Assembly (NCBI RefSeq): GCF_037176765.1
Contig: NC_090021.1
Location: forward strand, 187,876,378-187,940,377
DNA: 64,000 nt
Direction of reading: 5' to 3'
Origin: Anolis sagrei
Lineage: Eukaryota; Chordata; Lepidosauria; Squamata; Anolidae
Position 1 is the stretch's first letter. The number at the start of each line of letters is the position of its first letter. Of the stretch, positions 1 through 11,452 are shown piece by piece. The position numbers and the translations under genes were made by a program. Under the pieces are notes generated by a model. The model was given only the letters and a program-made list of their open reading frames with translations. It was not told the origin of the DNA and did no database searches.

Positions 1-924
1 AGTCCTGCCCCCGTCGTCACTCGCTGATCGCCATGGGACTTTGGTTGGTTGGTTTTTATTTTCTTTGGAAGACGCCTGTGCGTGGGTTTTTTAATGTGTG
101 GAGGTCAGTGCACAACTGATCAACACACAGACTTCACAGAGTGAGGTTCCACTGGTGATGTAGTTTAACACAATGACCGTGGCTTCTCAGTCTGTTGCAG
201 CCTTCTTCCGCCTTCACAGCCGTTGTAACATGTGCCATGTTATCCTCCGCCTGCTCCGCCGTTGAGGTCTTTGGGTCTTCGGACTGTGCTTGGTCTGGAA
301 CCTCCGCCACAGCCACTCCTGGGAGTGCATGACTCCAGTTGTTGTGCCTACAGGTTCATTGGAATGCGCAAGCCCCCTCACCACGACAAGGTGACAGTCT
401 ATCGAGGGGGGAGCAAGTAAGGCATGGGGGAAAGGGTTTGCATGGGGAGGAGGCACAGGGAAAGGGGTCTGGATGGTGAGAGGGCATGGAACAAAAGATC
501 TGTGTCCCGGGAGGATAATACCACTGCCATGGAGACCTAGCCACAGGGACTAAGACCAAGAGAGGCCTTGCCTTCTGCCTCCCTTGAGGCGATGCCTTCC
601 TTTCCAGGTCTGCATTCATTCTCTCCCTCCCTTTCTGGCAGTGGAAAAGTCACTGCCCACGTATGATTGGAGGGGAAAGAGGAGGAGAGAGGAGGAGGAG
701 GAAAGCAAGAAGTCCCTCATTATGCTTCCCAGAGCCCAAAGGGCTCCACGGAGCACACTTTAAGAACTGCTGACTTAGTCCATCTCGGGAGAACATAAAA
801 AGCACTCTTGCTATTCTCTCACCAGCAGCATTACTTCTGACCATTTTTGAATGACTGGGAGGGGAAATAATGGCAGTGGAAGCCACATTGGGTTGCCCCT
901 GAAGTGATGCTGGCACCATTCTCT
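1..924. other. Upstream sequence, no gene recognised
   Basis: Mixed-composition single-copy-looking DNA. Short open frames occur on both strands, but none resembles a known protein and none has convincing splice sites. I see no clear repeat boundary. Confidence 0.5.
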
Positions 925-1035
925 AAGGTGTGACCTTCAACTTATGCATGGGTCACATCCAAATCCCTACTTTTGGCCCATAATCCTGCCCCTGACTTAT
1001 ACATGAGGTTGACTTATGCAGAAGTATATATGGCA
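925..1035. repeat. Fragment of interspersed repeat with tandem 'acttata' phrases
   Basis: Phrases such as gacttatacatgaggt and gacttatgcag followed by agtatatatggca resemble a terminal segment of an interspersed repeat common in lizards (from memory). No transposase or second terminus is visible, so the class is left open. Confidence 0.35.
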
Positions 1036-2499
1036 GTCAGCATGAGTGATGGCTTCCAGGCAAAGTCATACTTACTACTGAAGACCTACACTGGAACAAA
1101 TAACTGAAAAAGAGCACTGAAAGAAATGCACAAGATCTGAGATTATTCAAAAACTTCTGTCTTGCTCTCTCTCTCTCTCCTAAGCTACCACTCTGTCCTC
1201 ACAAGGCATTCCTTCCTCATCCTTGGTTGCATTTTCGGTGTTATTGGGAGTTCAATTCTCCAACCAGATGCTGACATATCGGATGAGCATCTGCTCAATG
1301 GAATGCATCCTGCTTGGAGGCTGAGCAGGATTTCACTGGCTGCTTCGGGCGATGGATCACAGGAAGGCAGGCATCATAATCAGACTCAACAGCCGCTCCC
1401 AAGGAGTCAGCTACATGCTGCTCCCTTGTCAACATCTGTCACGGAAGAGCCCCTCCGTCATCTTCTATTTCTTTTTTCAGGTGAAGAAAAGGGACCAAGT
1501 GATCGACAGCTATGGTGGACTTTTCAAAATCCTTTCTCGCTGTGTGCTTTTGCTACGCAGCTAGATTAGGGCCAACACAACTTCAAAACTAGTGACACAA
1601 TAATTTATCCCTTAAACAGAAAGGGAAAGCTTTGCAATGGATGAAGATAGCCTGGCTCTGTTCGCTGGGGGATTCTGGGATGTATGGCTTTAAAAGTGTC
1701 TTTCACAAACTCTGAGCTTGCAATTCCCTTTAAAACAGGATTAAGGGTCCATTAGAGCACATCTAATGTATTAAAATGTATTAAAATGATCACAGGAGAG
1801 TGCCTATGTGGTGCGGTGAGGAGAGCATTGCCCCAAAAATAAGAATTCTGTCCCCACATGATTTTTTTCTTAAGTCTCTGAATTTCTAGCATCACAGTAA
1901 CTTAAAACTTCAGTCATGCTATTACGCTGGCAGCTTAGCCATCCAAAGAAAAGGTGGAGGAAAAGTTATCAAAGCACAACAAACTGGAGTTCTAGGTTTT
2001 CGGTGGCTCATTCTCTGAAATGCTAGAAATTTAGAGACAAAAGGAAAATATAATTGGGAGGAGAGAAAGTATTTATGGAGGGAGGCAAGACCCTCATTTT
2101 GCTGCCTCCTCATCACTGAATTCCTGACTAGATCCCTACAGTTGTTTATATATTCTTTACTCACAGAAGCTTTCAAAAGCCAGAAAGCAAAACCATCTTC
2201 ACCAGCAAAAACAAAAGTACAGGCTGTTATGCTTTGGTTTGGGGGTTGGACTAAGTCTGGTGCATGAATGGGGTAGTGGTGACTGGATCCCTCATTGTCT
2301 GTGTTTACCATTGTATAAGTCCAGAGACAACCTTTCAGAGACATTCTGCAGCTATAGAGATTACCTAGAACACATAGCAACCTGGTTTTGTAAACATACA
2401 TAAACACACACACAAAACACCATGTCTAATTAACTTCTATACATTCAAATGTGCGTATGCAGTTATATAAAATTTTGGCACAAGATCATTCACAAATAT
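1036..2499. other. Non-coding, no recognised feature
   Basis: AT-moderate sequence with no recognised repeat family. Open frames near 1162-1569 and 1922-2413 show no domain, no codon-bias signal and no homology I recognise. Confidence 0.5.
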
Positions 2500-2812
2500 T
2501 TGAAAAGATATCACAAGGAAGAGGGAACAGGCTTGTTTTCTGCTGCCCTGGAGATTTGGACTTAGAGCAATGGGTTCAAATTACAGGAAAGGAGATTCCA
2601 ATTGAACATTAAGGAGAATTTCCTGACTGTAAGAAGTGTTCAAAAATGGAACTCTCTGCCTGGGAGTATGGTGGCCTTCTTTGGAGGCTTTTAAACAGAG
2701 GTAGGATGACTATCAGCTGGAGGGTTACTTGATTATACATTTCCTGCATTGCAGGGGGTTGGGCCAAATAGCCTGTGTGGTCTCTTCCTACTTGATGATT
2801 CTATGAAATCAA
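2500..2812 (+). mobile_element. CR1 LINE, 3' end
   Basis: This matches the conserved 3' region of sauropsid CR1: the stretch naming 'aggcttgttttctgctgccc', then 'gactgtaagaagtgttcaaa', 'ggaactctctgcctggga', and the closing 'gattctatga' motif. It is 5'-truncated as CR1 usually is, and diverged. The same 3' region recurs near 4.0, 4.7, 20.3, 26.8 and 35 kb. Confidence 0.8.
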
Positions 2813-2824
2813 ACCTCTTACGTT

Positions 2825-2990
2825 ACATATTATTTATTTATGTATTTATTTGCTACATTTGTACCCCACCTTTCTCGCCCTGAGGGAGATTCAAAGCGGC
2901 CTTACAACAGGCAACAATTTGATGCCATAAATTTACATATTACAAATAAACAAATATATTAGAATCAAAGCAGTTAAAACAGCAATTATT
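2825..2990 (-). mobile_element. L2/CR1-like LINE 3' tail, antisense
   Basis: A (TTTA)n run leads into a block encoding, on the minus strand, the usual LINE terminal phrase (gccgc...ccctgagggagatt...gggtacaaat). It is 5'-truncated. The same type of tail recurs at 22.0, 25.6, 45.1, 50.8, 51.2, 52.2, 54.3 and 62.2 kb. Confidence 0.55.
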
Positions 2991-3455
2991 AAAATATCAG
3001 TAAAACATTACACTTTAAAAATACATGATAGAGAATGAAGAACATTTTCACCCATGGTGGAGTCTATTCATTATCGTTCTAAAAAAGGGAAAAGGTCTGG
3101 CTGTGATTGGCAGTCATGGATCTCTCTCTGCAACAGACAACCAGTGTCTTGGTTCAGATTGAGCTAACCCTGTTCTGTTGGGAATGGAGCCTGCAGAGCT
3201 GACCATACAGACGAACAGAGGGATTACTTGAGCACATCTATGCTGAACATGGGTCCTGGATCAGTTCCATAGTGATTGGGACTTCTTCCACTTCCATAGT
3301 GAGTGGTTAGGGAGGTATTCATTTGACCTATCCATGCCATATCAGTCCTGATTTATTGCATCATTGTAGATCAGGCATAGAAAAACCCAAGCCCAAAGGT
3401 CGGATGCGGGCCCTTGGGCTCTTTTCTCAGGTCCTCTCTCACAGCATTCTATCCT
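2991..3455. other. Non-coding, no recognised feature
   Basis: Unique-looking sequence between LINE relics. Nothing beyond short open frames is visible. Confidence 0.45.
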
Positions 3456-4012
3456 TGCTTCCTTACTTCTCTCTTTCCTTCCTCCTTCCTTCCCTTCCAC
3501 CCTTTCATCCTTCCTTCCTTCCTTCCTTCTTTCCTCCTTCTCTCCAGGCATGTAGCCAGAGGGGGGGCTCGGGGGGCTTCAGCCCCCCCCCCCCCGAAAT
3601 TTTCATGGTGGTTCGCGAAAAGGCCTTAATGGTGCATTATTTAAACTGTTATGTTTATTCATATTATGATCTGATCACCATACTCAATATATCCCATATG
3701 CATGGGGGTATTGGGGTAATGATACAAAAGGTTTGCTAGGGTAGACCCTCTTTCACTCAGACTCAGCCTTCCCCCGAAACTCAGCCCCCCCCCGAAACCC
3801 CCCTGAAAAAAATTCAGCCCCCCCCCCCCCCCGAAATGAAATCCTGGCTACGGGCCTGCTTCTCTCTCTTACTCCTTCCTTCCCTTCCCTTCCCTTTGGT
3901 CTTTTCTCCCTTCTCTCTTTCCTTCCTCTCTCCATTCTTTCCCACCCTTCGTGCCATCCTTCCCTCCCTCCCTTCCTTCTTTCTTACTTATTTCCTTCCT
4001 CCTTTCCTCCTG
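3456..4012 (+). repeat. CT-rich (CTTC)n tract split by a transposon
   Basis: Degenerate CTTC/CCTT repeats run from about 3456 to 3544 and resume from 3859 to about 4012. The two halves are separated by the hAT-like element at 3545-3858, so the element inserted into a pre-existing pyrimidine tract. Confidence 0.7.
3545..3858. mobile_element. hAT-like non-autonomous element with poly-G/C blocks
   Basis: The ends form imperfect inverted repeats, CAGGCATGTAGCCAG at the left and the complement of CTGGCTACGGGCCTG at the right. The flanks are an 8-bp direct repeat CTTCTCTC, as expected for hAT, though the flank is simple sequence. The interior holds homopolymeric G and C runs. Relatives lie at 27141-27345 (opposite strand) and 40344-40498 (partial). 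Confidence 0.65.
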
Positions 4013-4380
4013 AGGGTTATTTAGCTGGGAGAAGAGAATGATGTTTCAAGATTTGAAAAGGTGTCTCATTGAGGGGGGGGGGGCTGAATTTCTGCTGCTC
4101 TAGAGACCAGGGCACAAAGTAAAAATTGTTTGAAATGGCAGGGAAAGAGATTTGACTGAAAATATTAGGAAAAACTTCCTGAGAGTAAGAGCTGTCAGAG
4201 AGTGGCATAGGCTGCCTAGGAGTCTGGTGGAGTCTCCTTCTCTGAAGGCTTTTTCGCAGAGGCTGTAGTTTGTTGGGAGTGCTTTGACTGTGCCTTCTTG
4301 CATGGCAGGGGGGGTTGACTGGATGGCCCTTGGGGATCCTTTCCAGCACAATATCAGGAGAAGGCAATACAGGATCTAAT
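4013..4380 (+). mobile_element. CR1 LINE, 3' end
   Basis: The same CR1 3' module as at 2500, including 'gagagtaagagctgtcag', 'aggctgcctaggagt' and 'gactggatggccc'. It is diverged and truncated on the left, with a poly-G run inside. Confidence 0.7.
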
Positions 4381-4734
4381 GGACCAAGGCCAACCTTTTT
4401 GGGATCCAAACATTTCCTCTTTCCTTCACTTCTGCCTCCAAAAGAGAAGAGGAAGGAGAAGAAAGGGCAGGGAGAAGACTTGGGGAGAACCTCCCTTCTG
4501 GCCCACCCACCCCACTCTGGCCTGTCATGCAGCCCCCGCAACTTAGAAAGTCTGCCTGGTGTAGATGCACCCTGAGAGAGAGAAAAAACACCCTTTCCAA
4601 CTCCCCAAATCCCAACATACTACTCTTCTTGTTGGATAGGGAGAAAACATCAACATTTCTACAGAGGCAGAGAGAAGTAGAATCAGGAAGCCTAGCCCAG
4701 TGAAATGCAGCTTAGGGAAACGGGTATGTTTAGC

Positions 4735-4860
4735 CCGGAGAAGATAAAATTGTGACATGGGAGTCACGTTTAAATATTTGAAAGGATGTCACATTGAGAA
4801 AGGAACAGGCTTGTTTTCCCCCTCTTCAGAGATGAGGGGCTCTTCTACAAAGACCCACGA
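4735..4860 (+). mobile_element. CR1 LINE fragment
   Basis: Contains the upstream part of the CR1 3' module ('gatgtcacattgagaaagg', 'aacaggcttgttttc') without the terminal motif. It is a short relic. Confidence 0.55.
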
Positions 4861-4954
4861 TGTGGGCCAGGTCCAGGTACTGGCCCACATCCTGACTCAT
4901 TCAAGCTGAATTGGGCCTGAATGAGTCTTGATAGGGATTCCCTCAGCTGCCTTA

Positions 4955-5103
4955 GGCCCCATCTATACAGCCATATAAAATCCAGATTATCTGCTTTGAA
5001 CTTGATTATATGGCAGTATAGTCTCATATAATCCAGTTCAAAGCAGAGAGGGTGGATTATGAGATTTGGTAATCTGGATTATATGGCAGTGTAGAAGGGG
5101 CCT
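4955..5103. mobile_element. Palindromic MITE, family A
   Basis: A roughly 150-bp fold-back element bounded by GGCCCC and GGGGCC. It contains the family-A words 'ccagattatctgctttgaac' and 'aatctggattatatggcag' in inverted order. Further family-A copies or fragments are at 12078, 20515, 42625, 45695, 47120 and 61948. The transposon superfamily is not determined here. Confidence 0.75.
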
Positions 5104-5800
5104 TAGAGGCAGGACAGAATTCCTATTGCCCAGCCAAATTACAGCTCCCAGGATTCCATAGCACTTTGGATTTATTGCAGCAGCGACACTTAATGCTTTT
5201 TGTAAGTCTAATTCTGGGAAAGAAACAGAGTGGCAGACCTCTCTCCATGGAACTATAAGCTATTTTATCAAGTGTTGCTAAAACAAATCAATAAAAAATC
5301 AGGAGCAAAAACAAATTCAGAAGGATTTATTTCTAATGCTACCCTGTAGGTGGAGCTACTCACTTAGCTATCTTAAACTCTCTTCTACTGAATCATCACA
5401 GTTTGAAAAACACAAACTCCTGGCACTCATGGAAGATTTACAGTAAGCATTGGCTCAGAATCAAACTTATTAACTCTGCTGCATAATGAAAAACGTTAAT
5501 CTGAACACTAATCTAATTGAATGGCTTAGTAAATACCGGGTGATTCCCCCCCTCCCCACCCGCTGTATTTATAATTATTAATGTTCAGTTCAAAGAGGGT
5601 GTACCCAGCCTATCAACTGCACCTCTGTTGTTGTGCAAATGCGACCCTCAAGCGCATGCAAGGCAGTGCCAATTGTATCATTATGATGAGAAATCCAGAA
5701 AAATGCTTGGCATTGTGTATGAGGATAGGGAACATGTATATAGAAGAAGTGCAAGTACATTGTGATGAGGAGCTCTTTAGAAGGTCATAGCTCAGTAGGA
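5104..5800. other. Non-coding, no recognised feature
   Basis: AT-rich unique-looking sequence. Nothing recognised. Confidence 0.45.
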
Positions 5801-5857
5801 CCAGTCCTAGTTAGTACATGGATGAGAGCCTGTGAACAAATACCAGATGTTGTAGGC
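5801..5857 (+). pseudogene. 5S rRNA-derived fragment
   Basis: About 57 bp match the 3' half of vertebrate 5S rRNA, including the equivalents of GTTAGTACTTGGATGGGAG and of AATACCGGGTGCTGTAGGC, with several substitutions. The 5' half is not recognisable. It is either a dead 5S copy or part of a 5S-derived SINE. A second partial 5S-like piece lies at 53290-53325 in the opposite orientation. Confidence 0.6.
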
Positions 5858-7739
5858 AATATTTCATAGGAAGGAACTAGTGAAACCACCTCTGAGGGCA
5901 TGGCTACTCTAACCATTTAGCTCACCCCTGCATCAGCCAAACATCGCATGGGGCTGATCTGGCTTAACCATGGGCAAGGCTGTCTTCTGGCCCAGATGGA
6001 AGACTGCCCCAAGTTAGGAGCAATCAAAACATCTAGGCTAGTTCTTAACCAGAAATAACAGTAGCTGTCTTGACAGCTAGCCCACGTTTCCTAGACTCAG
6101 TCCCCTGTCATTCCTGTCCTCATTTTGTGGCTGTCCAGACTGGGGGTGAAGGGGATTATAGGGTGGCTGCCCAAAGGTACTGAACTGTATCAGGTTTCCC
6201 TATCTCTGAGGCGGTTCAAGCTACCATCTGTATTGAGCTTGCATTAGTGACCAATATAGAAGGGATCTGAGTATTCCTTGTGAAAATCATACAGCTGATC
6301 AACAGGTGATTGAAGGCACATACAGTTACAGATTTCTCAGAGGGGTGGGAGAGTTTTGACCTATGAACAATACAGTCCCTTGATTGCTGTGCTTTATGTT
6401 CATGCCATGTGCTGGGATGTGAGACTTTGCTCATTTTATCCCTAACCTGGACATGCTTAAATCATCTGTAGCTTCTTTCTTCTAGCACAGGACATAAATG
6501 TCCATCTAATTACCATAAATGCTCAAGAGCAAGCCAATATTGAAAACAATTCCTTTTGGTAAATGTTTTGCAAAAAAAAAAAAAAAACCAAAAAACCCAA
6601 AACATTCAAAGTGTGTAGTGGGCTTCAAAGTTGTTAAAATATTGCTTAATGGAATAGGATTAAGACAAAGTCTTAATTTTTGGAATTATGTTTTAAAAAT
6701 TTAGAGTAGTGCTCCATTCTTCCTTGTTTTGAGTGAATCTGTCAGGTAAGATATTTTCATCCTACTTCCTGAATTTATAATCTTATTCTCAGAACATACA
6801 AAAAGTTGCCTCTTCCCACATCTATTAGCCATAATTTTCTACTTGAGGTAGAATAGGAACTTGTGGCCTCCACTCATACAAGTCAAAGCACATAGTTCCC
6901 CAAGCCAAAAAGGTTATTTTGCTACAGAATCTTGAAACAACCCTTAACTTTAGCTGCTTCAACACTCCCAAACAATGCAGTGTAGAGTTCAATTGGCCTG
7001 CATGCATCCACACATTGTAAGCACCATGGGTTAAAAAAATGTGGGGAAAATCAAAATCCTGCTTCAAAATCTACCAGAAGATGGATCTGGGCTTAGGAGA
7101 AAGGAGGAAAACATTAGCATAAACTAGACTGCAACTTTATCAGACAAGAGATTAACCCATCATGAAGCCCATCACCTCTGTAAGAATTAGTTGGACTCTA
7201 TGAGAGAAATGAAAGCTTGCTCCCCTTCTCCACATGCGTGCATACACCAATACAGACAATACCACCTTTCCAGACTCAGGTATGAAGATGATACTTCTCT
7301 TTCAGGGCTCTTCTACAGTGACAAAAATGCAAGTGAAATTGACATTAAAAATGCTGGTTTCACCCATGTTTTGCATCCACAGAGGGAACTAAAACCCAAC
7401 CTTTCTGGGGGAGTGTCAAATACGTGATCAGTTTACTCCTGAGAGAGATTTGGAGATCTTGAAAGGTTGCATGTATGTTGCATTCTTTGGAAGGTCCAAA
7501 TAAACATATTACAATATTGTATTATGGTGGGGGGATATCTAGAAAGTAAGATTGCGAGGCACATAGCCCTTGCATGGAATTTTCACAGGGAAAGTTGGTA
7601 TCACTGCCGTGTAGCGGGAAGCCAGCAGAAGCAAATGAACAGTGCCAGTCATCAGTAACTAATTGACTGGTATTGTGGTGAAGGTTAGAGATGAGTGTCA
7701 TCATTCCATTTCCCTCTGAGTGTGAAGTTTTCTCTGTAA
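5858..7739. other. Non-coding, no recognised feature
   Basis: Unique-looking sequence with a short A-run near 6571. Short open frames carry no recognisable domain. Confidence 0.5.
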
Positions 7740-8250
7740 TACACTACCTAAATGCTAAGGGCAGGAACTCCACTGCAATTCATCACAAAATCGTTTCAGT
7801 TTATGGAGAGGACATAATGTCAAGACAGAAAGTGACAAAATGGGTATGGAATATTGTGAGACCATGAAGAAACTTCACAGAGCCATCCAAAACAAACGTT
7901 GTGGGATGCTGATGGTGGGAGTCTGTCTCCTTCATGATAATGCACATCTGCACACTTCTCATACAATACAAAAGTTGTTGATTTTGTTTGGTTGGGGTGT
8001 TTTAAACCACCCCAACCAAACAAAGCCCCAATCTTGCACCCAGTAACTATCATCTGTTCACTAAATTGAAGAAACACCTTGGTGGAAAACACTTTTCCAA
8101 CGATGATGAGGTGAAAATCAAAGTGACGAACTGGCTGAAAAAGGCAGAAAGAAATTTCTGTTACACAGACATCAAAAAAAAAAAAAAAACAACCCATGGA
8201 AGATAAACATATATTGAACTGAATGGTGATTATGCAGACAAATAATGTAA
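7740..8250 (+). pseudogene. Mariner transposase remnant, internally deleted
   Basis: Conceptual translation shows a mariner helix-turn-helix piece (EIHHKIVSVYGEDIMSRQ-like, near 7775-7840) that jumps directly into the catalytic C-terminal half: AIQNKRCGMLMVGVCLLHDN carrying the HDNA motif, then FGWGVLNHP, YHLFTKLKKHLGG, FSNDDEVKIKV and LNGDYADK ending in a stop. The middle of the transposase is missing, and stops and frame changes are present, so it cannot encode an active enzyme. Intact mariner transposases are about 345 aa. The terminal inverted repeats were not located. A perfect 17-bp inverted repeat (7983-8024) sits inside it. Confidence 0.8.
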
Positions 8251-8340
8251 TACTGATGCTACAATCTATGTATGTTTTATTAAAATATATTATTTCTTTG
8301 TATTTTTAAAAAAATCTTGTAACCTTACTTTTTTGTATGT

Positions 8341-8460
8341 GTTGTTGTTTATTTGTTCACTTGTTTCCAACTCTTCATGACCTCATGGACCAGTTTCCTG
8401 TTGGCCGTCGCCATCGCCAGCTCCTTCAAGGTCAAGCCAGTCACTTTGTATATGATATAT
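8341..8460 (-). mobile_element. Bov-B (RTE) LINE fragment
   Basis: Words such as 'ccaactcttcatgacctcat' and 'ggccgtcgccatcgccagct' match the complement of the Bov-B 3' region common in squamates. Only about 120 bp remain. Confidence 0.55.
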
Positions 8461-10223
8461 GATGCAGTAGAAAATAACATTTCATAATTATTTGCCTTGC
8501 TCAGATCCTTGTGAAGGTATTTTAATCACCATGTGTGTAATCTGGTAATCCTAATCACCATGTGTACATTCACTTTGGATCCCATTCCAGGAGAAAGGTC
8601 GGGTAAAAAGCCAATATAGAATGCATACATACATACTACATATATACATACATATGTTACATATATACATACATATGTTAAAGGGAGCTTTGAATGAAAT
8701 TATAACTTGCTATGAGCTGGCAAAATAGGAAGGTTTTAATCCATAAATTACATTCCACTCATATACTGTGTTCCTTTTAAAATTGCAGATCTCTTTTTCT
8801 GAATTTTCTTTTGTTGCTCAAAACAATGAGGATAAGATTTGTATCCTCAGAGGAGCATTTTTAGTTTAAAACTCAGATGGTATATTAAACTAAAGATTAA
8901 AACAAGTATGGTAACAACCCTGAGAAGATATCTAGCTAACAGCCTTCCTGCTACAACAGATAGTTCTATTCTTAATGCAATTTTCAGCAGTTATGCTTCA
9001 TGAATGGAGGTAGAACAAAATCAGTTCCTTTAAACCCAAAGAAGATTTCAGTTTACAGTAAATGTAAACTCATATTGAAGCAACTATTTAATTTCTCCAC
9101 AGCTTTACATAATCTATGGACACATGCTTCCTGTTTTTCCACCAGGAGCAAATAAATGTGTATTTGCCTTTGCTTGTACTAGTGACTGCTGTTCGTTTGA
9201 CACAAGTGGCCTTGACATTAGATGCATTAAATATAGGAGATATTTAAACAATAACCCATTCTTCATTTTGAACCATTATTTTATTCCAGTATCTCTTTAC
9301 ATTCCAGTATATTTAATGTTATGCAATTGTTGGGCTATTTGAGATTGAAGTATGCACACCATAATTGAATGAAGTATGCACACCATAATTGAATGCTGTC
9401 ACACTTAAACATCAACAACAAAATCTCCCTACTAATAAAAAGAACCCATGTCAGAGAAAAGCATTCTACCTGAGATACTAGTTTTATACACCAAATAAGT
9501 TTCCTATATAAGGAAATATCCCCAGGTTATATTCTGTACTTTTTCTAAATATGGAGTTTGGATCTTAAGTTTTGAGCAAGAAGGATAAAGCTCCTTCTAC
9601 ACAGTCATGTAAATATGATCAGAATGTGGATTGTAGAAATCCAGTTCACTCTCAAGTGCCTACACAGTCATCCCAGGAACTGACTGGAAGCTGTGACAGA
9701 GTCCTCACAGATCCACTGACTGTGGATCAATCCAAACCCAGGATTTTTTTTCTCAGAGAGAGACACTTACAAAACAAAGCTTCCCTGCCCTTGAATGAAA
9801 GCAGAGCAAGGCAAGGCAATGAAATTGAGCATTCCCATGGGAGGAGGTGTTTGTTTACTTTCTGGCTGGCCTGTGTATCTGATTTCTCTCTCTGACTGCA
9901 TCAGTGTTGGCCTTGCTTAGTACCCTATATTTGGCATTCAGCTTCTTCCTGTTCCGTGGTTAGGCACAATAAGGCTTCAGTGGATTTTATGGTTTGATCC
10001 AGAATTTATATTTGTTTTTTAAATTACACTGTTTCATGTTGGAGGTGACATTGGGAGAGTACATTTTGTGAGAACCCCTTACTCCAGCTAGCTCCAAGGT
10101 AGATTTTGGTGATTGTGTAGAAGTCTTAAGAAAACTGAAGCAGGTGAGTAAAATATATTGTCCTGGTCCGGTGCAGTATATTTGTACAATGTGCAAATCC
10201 ACAGTTATGGTTCAATATATTTT
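8461..10223. other. Non-coding; (ACAT)n and a 24-bp tandem duplication
   Basis: Mostly unique AT-rich sequence. An (ACAT)n microsatellite lies near 8625-8680. A 24-bp unit is perfectly duplicated at 9347-9370 and 9371-9394. Around 9587-9720 there is a decayed palindrome with family-A-like words. Confidence 0.55.
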
Positions 10224-10235
10224 ACTATTTAGGAA

Positions 10236-10471
10236 GTCACTGATGTGAGAGAATTGGTCGTCTGCAAGGACGTTGCCCAGGGGACGCCCGGATGAATTGA
10301 TGTTTTTATCATCCTTGTGGGAGGCTTCTCTCATGTCACCGCATGAGGAGCTGGAGCTGATAGAGGGAGCTCATCCGCCTCCCCCCGGATTCAAACCTGC
10401 CGGCACAGGGGTTTAACCCCCTGCGCCACCCACTGCAGTTTCTCAAGTTGCGCCTGACACGACAAAAAAAA
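10236..10471 (+). mobile_element. tRNA-derived SINE with inverted head
   Basis: Flanked by a perfect 12-bp target-site duplication ACTATTTAGGAA (10224-10235 and 10472-10483) and ending in a poly-A tail on the plus strand. The tRNA-like promoter portion (complement of GGTTTGAATCC) lies in the antisense orientation, while the 3' segment 'ctcaagttgcgcctgacac' runs forward into the A-tail. The copy therefore looks like a 5'-inverted retrotransposition product. Confidence 0.65.
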
Positions 10472-10483
10472 ACTATTTAGGAA

Positions 10484-11099
10484 TACTAAGTGGTATTTTA
10501 CTTACAGGTAGATTTATATGGGATTGCAGTACTAATGTGTATAGAGCTCCAGATTGTGTTGGGGCCCTTTCAGACAGGGGCCCAACACAACCTGTTTAAC
10601 CCCACAACCTGTCTTGGTTTTACCTGAGGTGCCAAATAATCCCTCAGGTAAAACCAAATTAATCTAAATATCCCAGTTTGCTGCAGATTAATTAAATACC
10701 TGGAAAGATCCGGACCTTAACCTCTGAGTTTTCCTTGCCCAAAAAAATGTATCTGAAACTCCTGGGGCTGTTGTAAGTCAACAGGAAGCTTGAAGGCTCA
10801 CAGGCTACAACGCATCTGTTGTCCAGTTGTGCCAATAAAGAAAGAGTTTATAGGGAGAATAATTACTTTCAGAACATAGTTTACAACATGGGACTACTGA
10901 ATGGGATTCAAATCTCAAACTAATTATGCAATATATCCTTCAAAAGCCAAGCCTTTCTTCGTGTCTCTGTACCAGCTTTCTAGATAGATAGTACATGTTC
11001 GTCCCATGTTCCAAGCCTTTCTATCTGTTCAATCATTCTTCTGCATATTCTGCTTATTGCTTGACACTTCACATCTCTCTCTTTTCATTTAATGCTTGC
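10484..11099. other. Non-coding with a decayed palindrome at 10565-10700
   Basis: Contains an inverted repeat built on 'ttggttttacctgagg', apparently a separate MITE family. The remainder is unrecognised. Confidence 0.45.
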
Positions 11100-11265
11100 T
11101 GGGTTTACACTGATATATAATGCAGTTTGGATCTGCATTATATTGTCAGTGTAGAGTAGACCCATATAATGCAATTTAGCTTAATTGAACTATATTATAT
11201 GGATCTTCACTGACCATATAAGCAGTTCCAAATTGCATTACTTTATATGACAGTGTAGATCACAA
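11100..11265. mobile_element. Palindromic MITE, family A' (variant)
   Basis: Inverted arrangement of 'tctgcattatattgtcagtg' and 'ttgcattactttatatgaca' around a central 'cccatataatgcaattta'. Related copies are at 12345-13056 (interrupted), 19104, 21561 (interrupted) and 45395. Confidence 0.6.
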
Positions 11266-11452
11266 CTTTATCCACCATGACTCAATGCTATAGAATCCTA
11301 TGAGTTATAGTTTTACAAGGTCTGTGGAATTCTCTGCTAAAGAGGGATAGTGTCTCACAAAACTACAAATCCCAAGAGTTCATAGCATTGGGACATGGCA
11401 CTTAAAGAAGTATTGAAATGCATTCATTCTACAGTGTAGATACTCCCATAAA
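11266..11452. mobile_element. Palindromic MITE, family B
   Basis: Shows the family-B layout: 'gactcaatgctatagaatcc', a central 'acaaggtctgtggaattctc', then the inverted partner 'cccaagagttcatagcatt', ending in 'attctacagtgtagat'. Family B is the most frequent MITE in the window. Confidence 0.65.

Noticed and set aside
1162-2413. Open frames of 135 (plus) and 163 (minus) codons
   Set aside because: No recognisable domain, no codon bias and no splice or promoter context.
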